Assembly (NCBI RefSeq): GCF_014466985.1
Contig: NZ_AP022826.1
Coordinates: forward strand, 496,001 to 560,000
Length of the DNA stretch: 64,000 nucleotides
Direction of reading: 5' to 3'
Origin: Nitrosophilus labii
Lineage (GTDB): Bacteria > Campylobacterota > Campylobacteria > Campylobacterales > Nitratiruptoraceae
Shown: positions 56,232 through 64,000 of the stretch, piece after piece
Layout of the letters: every line of letters begins with the position of its first letter
How positions within the stretch are numbered: the stretch's first letter is position 1
Position numbers and translations under genes: made by a program
The notes under the pieces: model-generated
Database searches by the model: none
The model's input: the letters and a program-made list of their open reading frames with translations, nothing else
Told to the model about the DNA's origin: nothing

Positions 56232-57344
56232 ATGAAGATTTTCCTAAGGATATTTGCTGTATTTACACTATTGTTTGTCTTTGGCGTTTCATTGCAAGCT
56301 GCGAAGTTTTCGAAAATGTCACAAAATCCTCAGTTGATCCAAGAGGGTGATACGAAGATGTGGTGCGGTATATGTGGGATGAATTTAAAAATGTTTTACA
56401 AAACTTCTCACGCCGTAATTTTAAAAGATGGAACAAAAAAGCAGTACTGCTCTATTAGATGTTTAGCCGTAGACTATCCAAACATAAAAGATAAGATAAA
56501 AGAGATTTTAGTTGCCGATGCAAAATCGGATAAACTTATACCGGCTAAAAAGGCTTTTTACGTTGTGGGAAGCAAAGTTCCGGGCACAATGAGTAGAGTG
56601 AGTAAAATCGCTTTTGCTTCCAAAAAAGATGCTCAAGATTTCGTCAAAAAGTATGGAGGAGAGATAGTCGATTTTGATATTGCTTTTAAAATGGCTAAAG
56701 GTAGTTTGAAAAAAGATATTGCGATGGTGCAAAATAAAAAACGTAAGATGATGTATCCAAAAGGAAAAATGATATATAAAAAGATGTGTAAAGAGGATAT
56801 TGATAAGTCAAAATTTAAAAATATCGCGCAGTTGAAAAGTTATATATTAAAAAGCGGTGTTTGCGGTAATGTAAAAGGTAAAAAACTTCAAGCTTTAGCT
56901 CTATATATCTGGGAGGTTAAAGGTAACGATAATAAAGAGCAAAAACTAAGAATCTCTGTTCCAAAAAAGGCAAAATGTCCCGTTTGCGGTATGTTTGTCT
57001 CAAAGTATCCTAGATGGGCTGCCGAAGTGGTTACAAAAGATAACAAAAAGCTCTATTTTGACGGCGTAAAAGATATGTTTAAATTTCTTTTAGATCCTAA
57101 TAAGTATGGTTATGAAAATCTAAAGGTAAAAAGAGTTTTGGTTACCGACTATTATCATCAAGTAGCTATACCTGCAAAAAGGGCATATTACGTTATAGGT
57201 AGTGACGTTTTAGGACCTATGGGAAACGAGCTTATACCTTTTAAATATAAAAAAGACGCTAAAACATTTTTAAAAGATCATAAAGGTAAAAAGATATTGA
57301 GATTTAAAGAGATTGACCAAAAGGTGATTGAAGAGCTTGAATAG
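56232..57344 (+). CDS. tandem NosL-domain protein, exported
   Basis: 370 residues from ATG 56232 (AAAGGAG upstream; an upstream in-frame ATG at 56187 is less likely). Signal peptide (about 1-23). Two NosL-like domains: residues about 35-145 with MWCGICGMNLKMF and YCSIRC, and about 255-360 with CPVCGMFVSKYP and a matching YFDGVKDMF. NosL is a Cu(I)-binding accessory of nitrous-oxide reductase, but no nosZ is present, so this is likely a general copper (or similar metal) chaperone. A spacer with a Cys pair (MCKEDI, GVCGN) separates the two. Confidence 0.82.
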   Translation: MKIFLRIFAVFTLLFVFGVSLQAAKFSKMSQNPQLIQEGDTKMWCGICGMNLKMFYKTSHAVILKDGTKKQYCSIRCLAVDYPNIKDKIKEILVADAKSDKLIPAKKAFYVVGSKVPGTMSRVSKIAFASKKDAQDFVKKYGGEIVDFDIAFKMAKGSLKKDIAMVQNKKRKMMYPKGKMIYKKMCKEDIDKSKFKNIAQLKSYILKSGVCGNVKGKKLQALALYIWEVKGNDNKEQKLRISVPKKAKCPVCGMFVSKYPRWAAEVVTKDNKKLYFDGVKDMFKFLLDPNKYGYENLKVKRVLVTDYYHQVAIPAKRAYYVIGSDVLGPMGNELIPFKYKKDAKTFLKDHKGKKILRFKEIDQKVIEELE

Positions 57345-57645
57345 ACACTTAATATATCTGTACATATTTATGACTATATCTTTTATGATAGCGATAGGGG
57401 AGTATAGCTATATTTATACAAAAAAGAGGGGTATTATGACTAAAAAAGAGGCGGTAGCGATTTTAAAGATGCCCGACCTTGCTACTTCTACTGAGGCGCA
57501 CTTTATTAGGCATAGAAGCGTTTCGGATCTGTTCGAGGTTTTTGGAATGGGTCCTTCGCTACTGCCCTATTTTCCTTCTGATTATACTTATGCTCCGCCT
57601 TCTTATCTCAATGCCGGAGGCAAAATTGAACCTAAAACTCCTTGA
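57337..57645 (+). CDS. small membrane-anchored protein of unknown function
   Basis: About 102 residues from TTG 57337 (TTG 57328 is possible). One N-terminal membrane segment, then a soluble part with RHRSVSDLFEVFGMGPSLLP and YTYAPPSYLN. I do not recognise the family. It is coupled to the NosL gene (8-bp overlap) and to the ABC permease (20-bp overlap), so it probably belongs to the same complex or pathway. Confidence 0.65.
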   Translation: MNRHLIYLYIFMTISFMIAIGEYSYIYTKKRGIMTKKEAVAILKMPDLATSTEAHFIRHRSVSDLFEVFGMGPSLLPYFPSDYTYAPPSYLNAGGKIEPKTP

Positions 57646-58795
57646 TTTTTCTATCGGTTCATTAAAAAGAAGATTTTGGAAGAACTTTTCTATCTTTTTG
57701 ATCTTCTCTTGTTTAATATCGCTGCTATTTTCAATATTTTTAATCTCCTTTTCAATTAAAAAGGAGCTCTATTTAACTCTTGATTCACTTCCCGAAATCT
57801 ATCTACAAAAAGTGGCTGCCGGGAAGATGGAAAATATGAGTTTAGAGAGAGTTTTTGAAGTTGAAGATATAGCCGGTGTCGAAAGCGCCTATCCAAGGAT
57901 ATGGGGATATTACTATTATCAAAGAGCCGGGGTCAATTTTAGCGTTGTCGGTTTGGATTTTGATCTGCCTAGTTTTAAAAAAAGTTTCAATGGGGCTATA
58001 GAGAGCTTTAGTAATGTTAGCGATAAAAAGTTTATGGTAGTAGGTGAGGGCGTAAAAAGGATCTTACAAGAAAATTTCTACACCGACTCTTTTAACTTTA
58101 TAAAGCCTGACGGAGATTTTTTAAATCTAAAAATTGCCGGTGTTTTTAAAGCCGACTCCTCCCTTGAGAGCAGCGATACAATTTTGGTTCCGATAGAAAT
58201 CGCAAGAGAGATTTTTGATCTTGCCGAAGAGGAGATAACAGATATCGTAGTAAAGGTTCCAAACCCTTTAGAAGTAAAAACCGTAGCCGAAAAACTAAGA
58301 AATCTCTATCCCGACTGCAGGGTTATAACAAAAGAGGATATAAAAGCTTCATATCAAAACGTTTTTGACTTTAAAAGCGGCATTTTTCTAACTCTTTTTA
58401 TCACTTCTTTTTTCGCTTTTTTTATACTAGTTTTTGAAAAAGCGAGTTCCGTTGGCAGGGAGCAGATAAAAGAGATAGGGATACTAAAAGCTTTGGGTTG
58501 GGAGATCTCGGATATCTTAAAACTAAAGTTTTTAGAGAGTTCACTACTCTCACTTAGCTCTTTTATAGTAGGTTTTTTGATAAGCTATTTTTGGGTCTAT
58601 ATACTTAATGCGCCTCTTTTAAAAAATATTTTTACCGGTTATTCCGTGTTAAAACCAAAGTTCGAGTTGATACCAGTTTTTGATCCTGGACTTTTTGTAA
58701 CGATATTTTTAGCTACGGTTCCTATATATATCGCAGCTACGATAATACCCTCTTGGAGAGCTTCGGTAATAGATCCGGAAGAGGCGATAAGATAG
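57626..58795 (+). CDS. FtsX/MacB-type ABC transporter permease
   Basis: 389 residues from TTG 57626, chosen because GGAGG (57616-57620) precedes it; ATG 57611 is the alternative, and starts further up only read through the neighbour. A membrane segment (about 18-42), a large periplasmic MacB-PCD-like domain (about 45-250), then three more segments with the FtsX signature (KEIGILKALGWEISDILKLK) and the terminal IDPEEAIR. Such permeases extract lipoproteins or expel substrates from the periplasm and work with the ATPase that follows. Confidence 0.85.
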   Translation: MNLKLLDFSIGSLKRRFWKNFSIFLIFSCLISLLFSIFLISFSIKKELYLTLDSLPEIYLQKVAAGKMENMSLERVFEVEDIAGVESAYPRIWGYYYYQRAGVNFSVVGLDFDLPSFKKSFNGAIESFSNVSDKKFMVVGEGVKRILQENFYTDSFNFIKPDGDFLNLKIAGVFKADSSLESSDTILVPIEIAREIFDLAEEEITDIVVKVPNPLEVKTVAEKLRNLYPDCRVITKEDIKASYQNVFDFKSGIFLTLFITSFFAFFILVFEKASSVGREQIKEIGILKALGWEISDILKLKFLESSLLSLSSFIVGFLISYFWVYILNAPLLKNIFTGYSVLKPKFELIPVFDPGLFVTIFLATVPIYIAATIIPSWRASVIDPEEAIR

Positions 58796-58845
58796 TGGAA
58801 AGACGGGGGTAAGGAGATAAGGTGATAAGGAGTGAGGAGGTAAGG

Positions 58846-59571
58846 TTGAAAAAGGATGAAGGAGTGAAGGATGAGATTATTGTTGTAAAGAATGTAACAA
58901 AAATTTACAATTTTGAAACTAATAAAGAGATCGTTGCTTTAAAAGATATAAATTTTAATGTAAAATCGGGTGAATTTGTTATTTTGATGGGGCCAAGCGG
59001 TAGCGGAAAGAGTACTCTTTTATCCGTAATAGCCGCATTAACAAAGCCGACAGAAGGAAGAGTTATAGTAAAAAATGAGCCTTTATCGAAACTTTCAGAT
59101 AGATTTGCCGCACTTTTTAGGAGAGAAAATATAGGGTTTATTTTCCAAAAGTTTAATCTTTTGGAAGATTTGAGCGTTTTTGATAACGTAATATTACCGC
59201 TAATTCCTTCCGATATATCCTCAAAACTTCTTGAAGAAAAAGCGTACGAGGCGATGAGAAAGTTTTCTATAGAACATAAAAAAGATGAAAAGGTTAGAAA
59301 GTTATCGGGCGGTGAACAGCAGCGCTGCGCTATAGCTAGAGCTTTGATAAACAATCCTAATATAATCTTAGCCGATGAACCTACAGCAAATCTAGACGCT
59401 AAATTGACCGCCGATTTTATAGAGATTTTAAGAGGATTAAAAAAAGAGGGCAAAACCATAATAGTCGCTACACACGATCCGAGATTTGAAAAGTTGGATT
59501 TTATCGACACTCTAGTATATATTCAAGATGGAACAATCGTAAAAAATAGTGCGATACAAAGAGTTGAGTGA
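58846..59571 (+). CDS. LolD/MacB-type ABC transporter ATPase
   Basis: About 241 residues from TTG 58846 (GAGGAGG upstream); GTG 58822 or 58864 are possible. Walker A GPSGSGKST (about 53-61), Q-loop FIFQKFNLLED, signature LSGGEQQRCAIARAL and Walker B ILADEPTANLD are all intact. The preceding 50 bp are an unusual run of purine repeats (AAGGAGTGAGGAGG type). Partner of the FtsX-type permease. Confidence 0.9.
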   Translation: MKKDEGVKDEIIVVKNVTKIYNFETNKEIVALKDINFNVKSGEFVILMGPSGSGKSTLLSVIAALTKPTEGRVIVKNEPLSKLSDRFAALFRRENIGFIFQKFNLLEDLSVFDNVILPLIPSDISSKLLEEKAYEAMRKFSIEHKKDEKVRKLSGGEQQRCAIARALINNPNIILADEPTANLDAKLTADFIEILRGLKKEGKTIIVATHDPRFEKLDFIDTLVYIQDGTIVKNSAIQRVE

Positions 59572-60533
59572 TGTTTTTGACGCCGGAAGTGTTTATAAAT
59601 ATTTTTGTCGATTTTTTAATATATATCTTTTTTATTATAGCTTTTTATATATCGGTGCAGATTGTTAGATATTTTGAGGTACAAAAAGATACTCTTTTTC
59701 AGTACACGCTTCAGCGAAGATCCTATCTAGTTTCCGTAGTAGTAGAGTTTGGTCTTTTTTTTAAAATCATTCTCTTTTTCTACTTCATATTTACTCTTGA
59801 CAAATTATCAAATATTATACCAGGCGCTATGTGTGCGGCGGGGGTGATTACCGCAAACGAGTATGGAGTTTGGCTTTTAACCGTAAAACTTTTAAATCTA
59901 TTTCTTTTTGGCCTTTGGCTTTTGGCCAATAAAGAGGATTTAAACAGTAAAGATTATAGATTTACAAAATTTAAATTTAAGTTTTTTATCTTTTTATTTA
60001 TGTTGCTTAGTATTGAGATTTTTTTGGAGTATCTCTACTTTAACTCTATAGATATCTCTAAAATAGTGAGTTGTTGCGGGGTTTTGTTTAATCCTGTAAA
60101 AACTTCTGCCGTCTCTTTTTTGTTGGAGATTCCAAAAGAGATTGTAGTTGCGCTCTTTTATTTTATCTTTTTACTCTCTTTGATGAGTTGGATTTTAAAA
60201 AAGAGTTTGCCATATTTTTTATCAAATCTTATCTTTTTACCTCTTTCTATATTGGTGATAATAGTTTTTTTTAGTCCGTATATTTATGAGCTTCCTACCC
60301 ATAAATGCCCTTTTTGTTTTTTGCAAAAAGAGTACTATCACATAGGATATTTTATATATAGCTCTCTTTTTTTGGGTACTTTTTTCGCTTATGCAAACTG
60401 GTTTGAGAAATTTTTTTTTAAAAAAGAGTCTCAATATTTTAAAATCTCAATATTTTTTAATACAATTTTTGTAATTATTGTAACTTTATATGTTCTTATT
60501 TACTATCTTAAAAACGGAGTATGGTTATTTTAG
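59571..60533 (+). CDS. polytopic membrane protein with conserved-looking cysteine pairs
   Basis: About 320 residues from the ATG at 59571 that overlaps the ATPase stop (TGATG). About eight membrane segments. Cysteines stand at GAMCAAGV (about 86), SCCGVLF (about 163-164) and KCPFCFLQKEYY (about 244-247, a CXXC motif at a loop). I do not recognise the family. Beside NosL and ABC genes, thiol chemistry or metal handling is plausible. Confidence 0.7.
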   Translation: MFLTPEVFINIFVDFLIYIFFIIAFYISVQIVRYFEVQKDTLFQYTLQRRSYLVSVVVEFGLFFKIILFFYFIFTLDKLSNIIPGAMCAAGVITANEYGVWLLTVKLLNLFLFGLWLLANKEDLNSKDYRFTKFKFKFFIFLFMLLSIEIFLEYLYFNSIDISKIVSCCGVLFNPVKTSAVSFLLEIPKEIVVALFYFIFLLSLMSWILKKSLPYFLSNLIFLPLSILVIIVFFSPYIYELPTHKCPFCFLQKEYYHIGYFIYSSLFLGTFFAYANWFEKFFFKKESQYFKISIFFNTIFVIIVTLYVLIYYLKNGVWLF

Positions 60534-60554
60534 TAGCTAAAGAAGGAGAGAAAG

Positions 60555-61043
60555 TTGAAAAAGTTGATATATATTTTAATTGTTTTAGCGATAATTTTTA
60601 CGGGATGTGAAAAAATAGGAGTATATAAAGAGGGCAATACTGAAAAAAAAGCTTTAGAGTTTAAGCCAAAAGAGGTACAGTGCGTAGAGTGTACTATGCA
60701 GTTAGAAACTAAAGAGCATTCCGCTCAAGCGGTACTGCCAAACGGAAGAACATATTTTTTTGACGATATAGGCTGTATGGCTTTTTGGCTTAAAAAACAG
60801 AAAAATAAAGAAGATATTAAGTTATGGGTATATACCGACGATACGAAAAGATATATTGATGCTAGAAAGGCTTGCTATAGGTTAGGAGATATAACGCCTA
60901 TGAATTACGGTTTTGGCGCTTATGAAAAAAAAGTTAAAAACTGTGTCGATTTTTCTACATTTTTACAGATGATGTATAGAGGCGAAAATATGACAAATCC
61001 AGCTATAAGAAAGAAGTATTTAAGAGAGGATAACCCCTCTTAG
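60555..61043 (+). CDS. NosL-like lipoprotein
   Basis: 162 residues from TTG 60555 (AGGAGAG upstream). Lipobox FTGC (about residue 18). The NosL fold is recognisable from CVECTMQL (in place of the usual C-x-x-C-G-M), YFFDDIGCMAFWL and a tail-side NYGFGAY. The metal-site methionine is retained but the Gly is replaced by Thr. Third NosL-type domain in this cluster. Confidence 0.78.
   Translation: MKKLIYILIVLAIIFTGCEKIGVYKEGNTEKKALEFKPKEVQCVECTMQLETKEHSAQAVLPNGRTYFFDDIGCMAFWLKKQKNKEDIKLWVYTDDTKRYIDARKACYRLGDITPMNYGFGAYEKKVKNCVDFSTFLQMMYRGENMTNPAIRKKYLREDNPS
61021..61042. terminator. hairpin at converging ends of the NosL lipoprotein and the small minus-strand gene
   Basis: TAAGAGAGG (61021-61029) pairs with CCCCTCTTA (61034-61042) with one mismatch and a 4-nt loop, overlapping both stop codons. 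Confidence 0.5.
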
Positions 61044-61309
61044 GCATACGTAGAAAAAGTTGAACCTTCAGTAATTGTTGAGGTAGTAGTTGTTTGAGTA
61101 GTTACTCCTAGTATGTCCATTATAGACGTAGTTAACTCGGCGCTATCCATAGAAGTGTAATCAAGTTGCGTAATTTGTGAGATATAGTTTTGTCTATCCT
61201 CTTTTGGAAGAGATTGCAGTTGGCTTTTTACAGTTTCTCTATCTTCCGGAGATAAAGACTGCATTATATCTTTCATTTGTGAATTACCGTTTGTGTTTGA
61301 AGCACCGTA
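61040..61309 (-). pseudogene. small hypothetical gene cut at its 5' end by the IS element
   Basis: The native part (YGASNTNGNSQMKD to the terminus, about 90 residues) is Ser/Thr-rich with SLSPEDRETVKSQLQSLP in it; I do not recognise the family. The frame now begins at an ATG inside the insertion sequence's left inverted repeat (61339), giving MKLRTLVYTI before the native part. The missing N-terminus was not found on the far side of the element, so flanking DNA was probably lost or changed. Confidence 0.65.
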
Positions 61310-61340
61310 GATAGTGTACACTAAAGTTCGCAATTTCACT
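61310..61340. repeat. left terminal inverted repeat of the IS256-like element
   Basis: Matches the reverse complement of 62674-62704 at about 21 of 31 positions, including an unbroken GTTCGCAATTT block. Confidence 0.8.
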
Positions 61341-61428
61341 TGAAGACTCTTTTTTAGATTTTGAAATCTTCAAAAGAGTTGGATAGACTTCCCAGTGAGG
61401 AATAAAGCAAACAGGAGGAAGCCTATCC

Positions 61429-62646
61429 ATGAGGAATAATAGCAAAAAAATAGATGAAACAAAAATATTCAAAGAGATAATGACACAGTTTGTAGTTGAT
61501 GAAGATCCACTTTTATCAATGATGAAATGGATGATGGAACAGTTGATGAAGATAGAGTCCGAGATGAAAGTTGGAGCTAAAAAAGGTGAGCATAATAGTG
61601 AGAGAAAAAGCTATTTCAGCGGTTATCGTCCAAGAAGATTCGATACAAGACTAGGCACTGTATATCTGATGGTTCCAAAGATCAGAAAAGGAGGCTATAT
61701 TCCATTTTTCATAACAGAGAGAAAAAGGAGCGAACAGGCTTTAATTGCAATGGTACAAGAGGCATACGTTAATGGAGTATCCACAAGAAAGATAGAGCGT
61801 TTAGCCAAAGAGTTGGGGATAGAAAATATTAGTGCTTCGCAAGTATCTCAAATCAATAAAGGGCTAGATGAACAAGTAAAAGAGTTTCGAAACAGACCGC
61901 TGCAAAAAGAGTATCCATTCGTTTGGGTTGATGCTTTGTATGAGAAAGTGAGAAACTATGAAGGAAGAGTGGTATCTACCGCTATTATGATAGCTTATGG
62001 TGTGACATTGGAAGGAAAAAGAGAAGTATTGGCGATCGAGCCTTTTGTCAATGAAAGCGTAGAGAGCTGGAAGAGTTTTTTTGATAAACTCAAACAAAGA
62101 GGCATAGAAAAGATTGCCCTTCTTGTCAGTGATGCACATTTAGGGATTCAAAAGGCTTTCAAAGAGAGTTTTATTGGCGCATCATGGCAACGGTGTAAAG
62201 TCCATTTTATGCGTAATATCCTGGCTCATGTTCCACCTAAAGCAAAAGAGAAATTTGCAGCCAAACTCAAACAAATCTGGCTGCAAAACAGCAAAAAGGA
62301 AGCTTATCTTATAGCCCAAGCTATTATCGATGAATATGGCAAAAAATTCCCTGAAGCTACCCAAGTGCTTCAAAATGGATTGGAAGACTCTTTGCAGTTT
62401 TATCACTTCCCGCAAATTGATAAAAGGAGGATAAGTTCGACAAATGTGTTAGAAAGAATCAACAAGGAGATTAGAAGACGCTCTAAAGTAGTATCTGTTT
62501 TTCCATCAAGAGAGTCCTATATTAGACTCATTACCACATACTTGATGGAGTACACTGAAGACTGGGAGATTGAGAGAAGCTATATTCATCCACAAAAGCT
62601 TCAAGAGGTGATGGAAATCTATGAGGTGCAGCTTAAAGCTGCTTGA
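61429..62646 (+). CDS. IS256-family transposase
   Basis: 405 residues of the mutator/IS256 DDE class. Catalytic motifs: WVDALYEKVRN (first Asp, about 165), VSDAHLGIQKAF (second Asp, about 232) and STNVLERINKEIRRR (Glu, about 345), with the typical C-terminal VFPSRESYIRLI. GGAGG lies before the ATG. All motifs are intact, so the element may be active. Confidence 0.95.
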   Translation: MRNNSKKIDETKIFKEIMTQFVVDEDPLLSMMKWMMEQLMKIESEMKVGAKKGEHNSERKSYFSGYRPRRFDTRLGTVYLMVPKIRKGGYIPFFITERKRSEQALIAMVQEAYVNGVSTRKIERLAKELGIENISASQVSQINKGLDEQVKEFRNRPLQKEYPFVWVDALYEKVRNYEGRVVSTAIMIAYGVTLEGKREVLAIEPFVNESVESWKSFFDKLKQRGIEKIALLVSDAHLGIQKAFKESFIGASWQRCKVHFMRNILAHVPPKAKEKFAAKLKQIWLQNSKKEAYLIAQAIIDEYGKKFPEATQVLQNGLEDSLQFYHFPQIDKRRISSTNVLERINKEIRRRSKVVSVFPSRESYIRLITTYLMEYTEDWEIERSYIHPQKLQEVMEIYEVQLKAA

Positions 62647-62673
62647 TATCCAATGAAATACAACTTGCTGGAA

Positions 62674-62704
62674 AGTAAAATTGCGAACAAAACTTGACAG
62701 TATC
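62674..62704. repeat. right terminal inverted repeat of the IS256-like element
   Basis: Reverse complement partner of 61310-61340. The outer edge is uncertain by a few bases because no target duplication is visible. Confidence 0.75.
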
Positions 62705-62873
62705 GATTTAATAGTTTTAAAAAAATATAAAATTAACTATATTTTTGTTACAAAAATGGTATTTTTTAATATAAATTGATTCAATTAAAAGATTTTTTTT
62801 ATACTTAATAAAAGTTTAAATATACATATATAATAATCTATATCTGTATCTAAATCAAATTTGAGGAGTTTGT

Positions 62874-64000
62874 ATGGAAAAAAAGGCAATTTCATATATT
62901 GCTGCCGCAATGTTAGCAAGTTCGGCTTTTGGTATGGAGTTTCAGCCTCTAGGTTTTGAGAGTATTTCAATGGGTGGAGCAGGTGTTGCTTCTGCGAAAG
63001 GTTCAATGGCAGGCTACTATAATCCCGCACTTTTGGCAAAAAGCCCCAATGTAGTAGAGATAAGTTTAGGAGGTGGTGTTGGTATTAGAGAAAATAATCT
63101 AGCAGATAATCTCGATACTTTAAATAAGGCCGAATTTATTGATACGCTAGATAGAATAGCTAACAATGCTCCTGTAAGTGGCAGTAACAGTGATACTGAT
63201 AAAAAAAATATTCAGCTTTCTCTTGATACGTTAAAAAAGATTGGTGATGAAAACGGTCTTGCATTGATGCCTACCGCGTTTTTCAGTGCTCAGATCAAAA
63301 ATTACGCTTTAGGTGTTTTTGGCTTTGGCGAAGGAACTGCTACGGCAGTTATAGATAGAAATAGACTAGATTTGATTGTAGAAGATAACGGAAACTATTA
63401 TAAATATGATCCCATAACCGATACTTATTCTACTACCAATTATAATGATTATGTAAATAACTCTATCGAATATGCGGTAAATAACGGGACTACTTATTTA
63501 AAATTAACCGGTCTTTCAGTAGTAGAGGTACCTATAAGTTATGCTCAAAGTTATAATATAAATAAAATCGGAGAGCTTAGCATCGGACTTAGTTTAAAAT
63601 ATATGCAAGGTATTACTTATAATGGAAGTGTAAGTATAGATACAAAATCTGGAGATGTTAACGATAACTTAGATAATGCGGATAAAACATCAAGCTCATT
63701 TGGCGTAGATTTAGGAATGCTCTATATCCCTGAAAAATTGTCTGATTTAACAATAGGAGTCGTCGGAAAAAATTTAAACTCACCGGAATTTGATACGATC
63801 GATCCAAACGTTTCTTATACCGTTGATCCTCAGGTTAGAATGGGTATAGCATATACCGGCATCAGTAGCCTTGATATTGCATTGGATGTGGATTTAACCG
63901 AAAATGAAACTTTTATAAAAGGGTTTGATTCGAGATATATAGGTGGAGGATTCAATTGGCATCCTACAAGCTGGTTTTCTTTAAGAGCTGGGCTTATGGA
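62874..64000 (+). CDS. outer-membrane TraF/OmpP1-FadL-like barrel protein, N-terminal part (runs off window)
   Basis: About 375 residues are visible from the ATG at 62874 (GAGGAG upstream), no stop before the end. Signal peptide (about 1-19, ending SAFG), then FQPLGFESISMGGAGVASA and YYNPALLA, wording shared by TraF_2-type and FadL-like barrels. The rest alternates short beta strands (GLSLKYMQGITYNG, RMGIAYTG) as in a porin. The substrate is unknown. It lies 170 bp downstream of the IS element. Confidence 0.75.
   Translation, partial: MEKKAISYIAAAMLASSAFGMEFQPLGFESISMGGAGVASAKGSMAGYYNPALLAKSPNVVEISLGGGVGIRENNLADNLDTLNKAEFIDTLDRIANNAPVSGSNSDTDKKNIQLSLDTLKKIGDENGLALMPTAFFSAQIKNYALGVFGFGEGTATAVIDRNRLDLIVEDNGNYYKYDPITDTYSTTNYNDYVNNSIEYAVNNGTTYLKLTGLSVVEVPISYAQSYNINKIGELSIGLSLKYMQGITYNGSVSIDTKSGDVNDNLDNADKTSSSFGVDLGMLYIPEKLSDLTIGVVGKNLNSPEFDTIDPNVSYTVDPQVRMGIAYTGISSLDIALDVDLTENETFIKGFDSRYIGGGFNWHPTSWFSLRAGLM

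Larger units (their letters stand above)
61310..62704 (+). mobile_element. IS256-family insertion sequence, apparently intact
   Basis: About 1395 bp bounded by imperfect inverted repeats of about 31 bp (61310-61340 and 62674-62704) sharing GTTCGCAATTT and the outer GATA-TGT. A single transposase gene fills the element. Length, ends and protein fit IS256. No convincing 8-9 bp target duplication is visible at the edges. A decayed relative lies at 16838-17329 in the opposite orientation. Confidence 0.9.

Noticed and set aside
58796-58845. Purine-rich repeat before the ABC ATPase as a regulatory element
   Set aside because: It lacks a pairing arm and may just be a degenerate series of GGAGG-like sites; noted within the gene entry only.
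56187-61043. Denitrification (nos) gene cluster because of NosL and polyferredoxins
   Set aside because: No nosZ, nosD, nosF or nosY-type genes are present; NosL domains alone indicate metal handling, not N2O reduction.
61300-62715. Target-site duplication flanking the IS256-like element
   Set aside because: I tried several edge positions; no 8-9 bp direct repeat matches on both sides.

Overview
The window is low-GC DNA from a member of the Campylobacterota (Epsilonproteobacteria). The evidence is the gene run M23 peptidase - lpxC - tsaB-like - thrB - ylxR - infB - rbfA - rimP (the order known from Campylobacter and relatives), frequent TTG/GTG starts, strong AT bias, and abundant c-type cytochromes and polyferredoxins of the kind found in nitrate/hydrogen/sulfur-metabolising Campylobacterota. 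No rRNA or species marker is present, so I do not name a genus.

Layout. 1-9.6 kb (+): housekeeping block (DHH phosphoesterase tail, M23 peptidase, lpxC, tsaB-like, thrB, ylxR, infB, rbfA, rimP, ribD, ubiE). 10.0-15.8 kb (+): an operon of five multiheme cytochromes c (4, 3, 12, 7 and 8 haem motifs; 34 in total) ending in a Sel1-repeat protein, facing a second Sel1 gene on the other strand. 16.8-17.3 kb: decayed copy of an IS256-like element, then tRNA-Asn. 17.6-23.5 kb (-): radical SAM protein, hemE, YqhA-type protein, asd, gyrA. 23.9-36.5 kb: nitrogen-assimilation island with ferredoxin-type nitrite reductase, cytosolic nitrate reductase, a DmsB-DmsC-like fusion that may feed it electrons from quinol, a PP2C-kinase fusion, a NarK-type transporter, and amt-glnK-amt. 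A 17-bp palindrome recurs in this island.

36.5-50.1 kb (-): nine tightly overlapping genes forming one apparent operon: TonB-dependent receptor (frameshifted), CcdA/SafE-like thiol membrane protein, two membrane polyferredoxins (one with a C-terminal periplasmic domain), a double-cubane-cluster-type protein with its ATPase activator, and a complete RND efflux system (outer-membrane lipoprotein, adaptor, pump). This is the best candidate for an undescribed system: outer-membrane uptake, low-potential ATP-driven reduction and export of one unknown substrate. 50.3-53.0 kb (+): phosphomannomutase and pyrC. 53.0-61.0 kb (+): two-component system, exbB-exbD-tonB, a tandem NosL protein, an ABC exporter-like pair, a cysteine-bearing membrane protein and a NosL-like lipoprotein, probably a metal (copper-like) handling cluster that would also energise the receptor at 50 kb. 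61.3-62.7 kb: an apparently intact IS256-like element that has cut into a small minus-strand gene. 62.9 kb to the end: start of an outer-membrane TraF/FadL-like barrel protein.

A palindromic repeat of about 200 bp occurs in three intergenic gaps (28.1, 31.6 and 51.7 kb). All homology statements rest on reading motifs and family knowledge; no database search was run.
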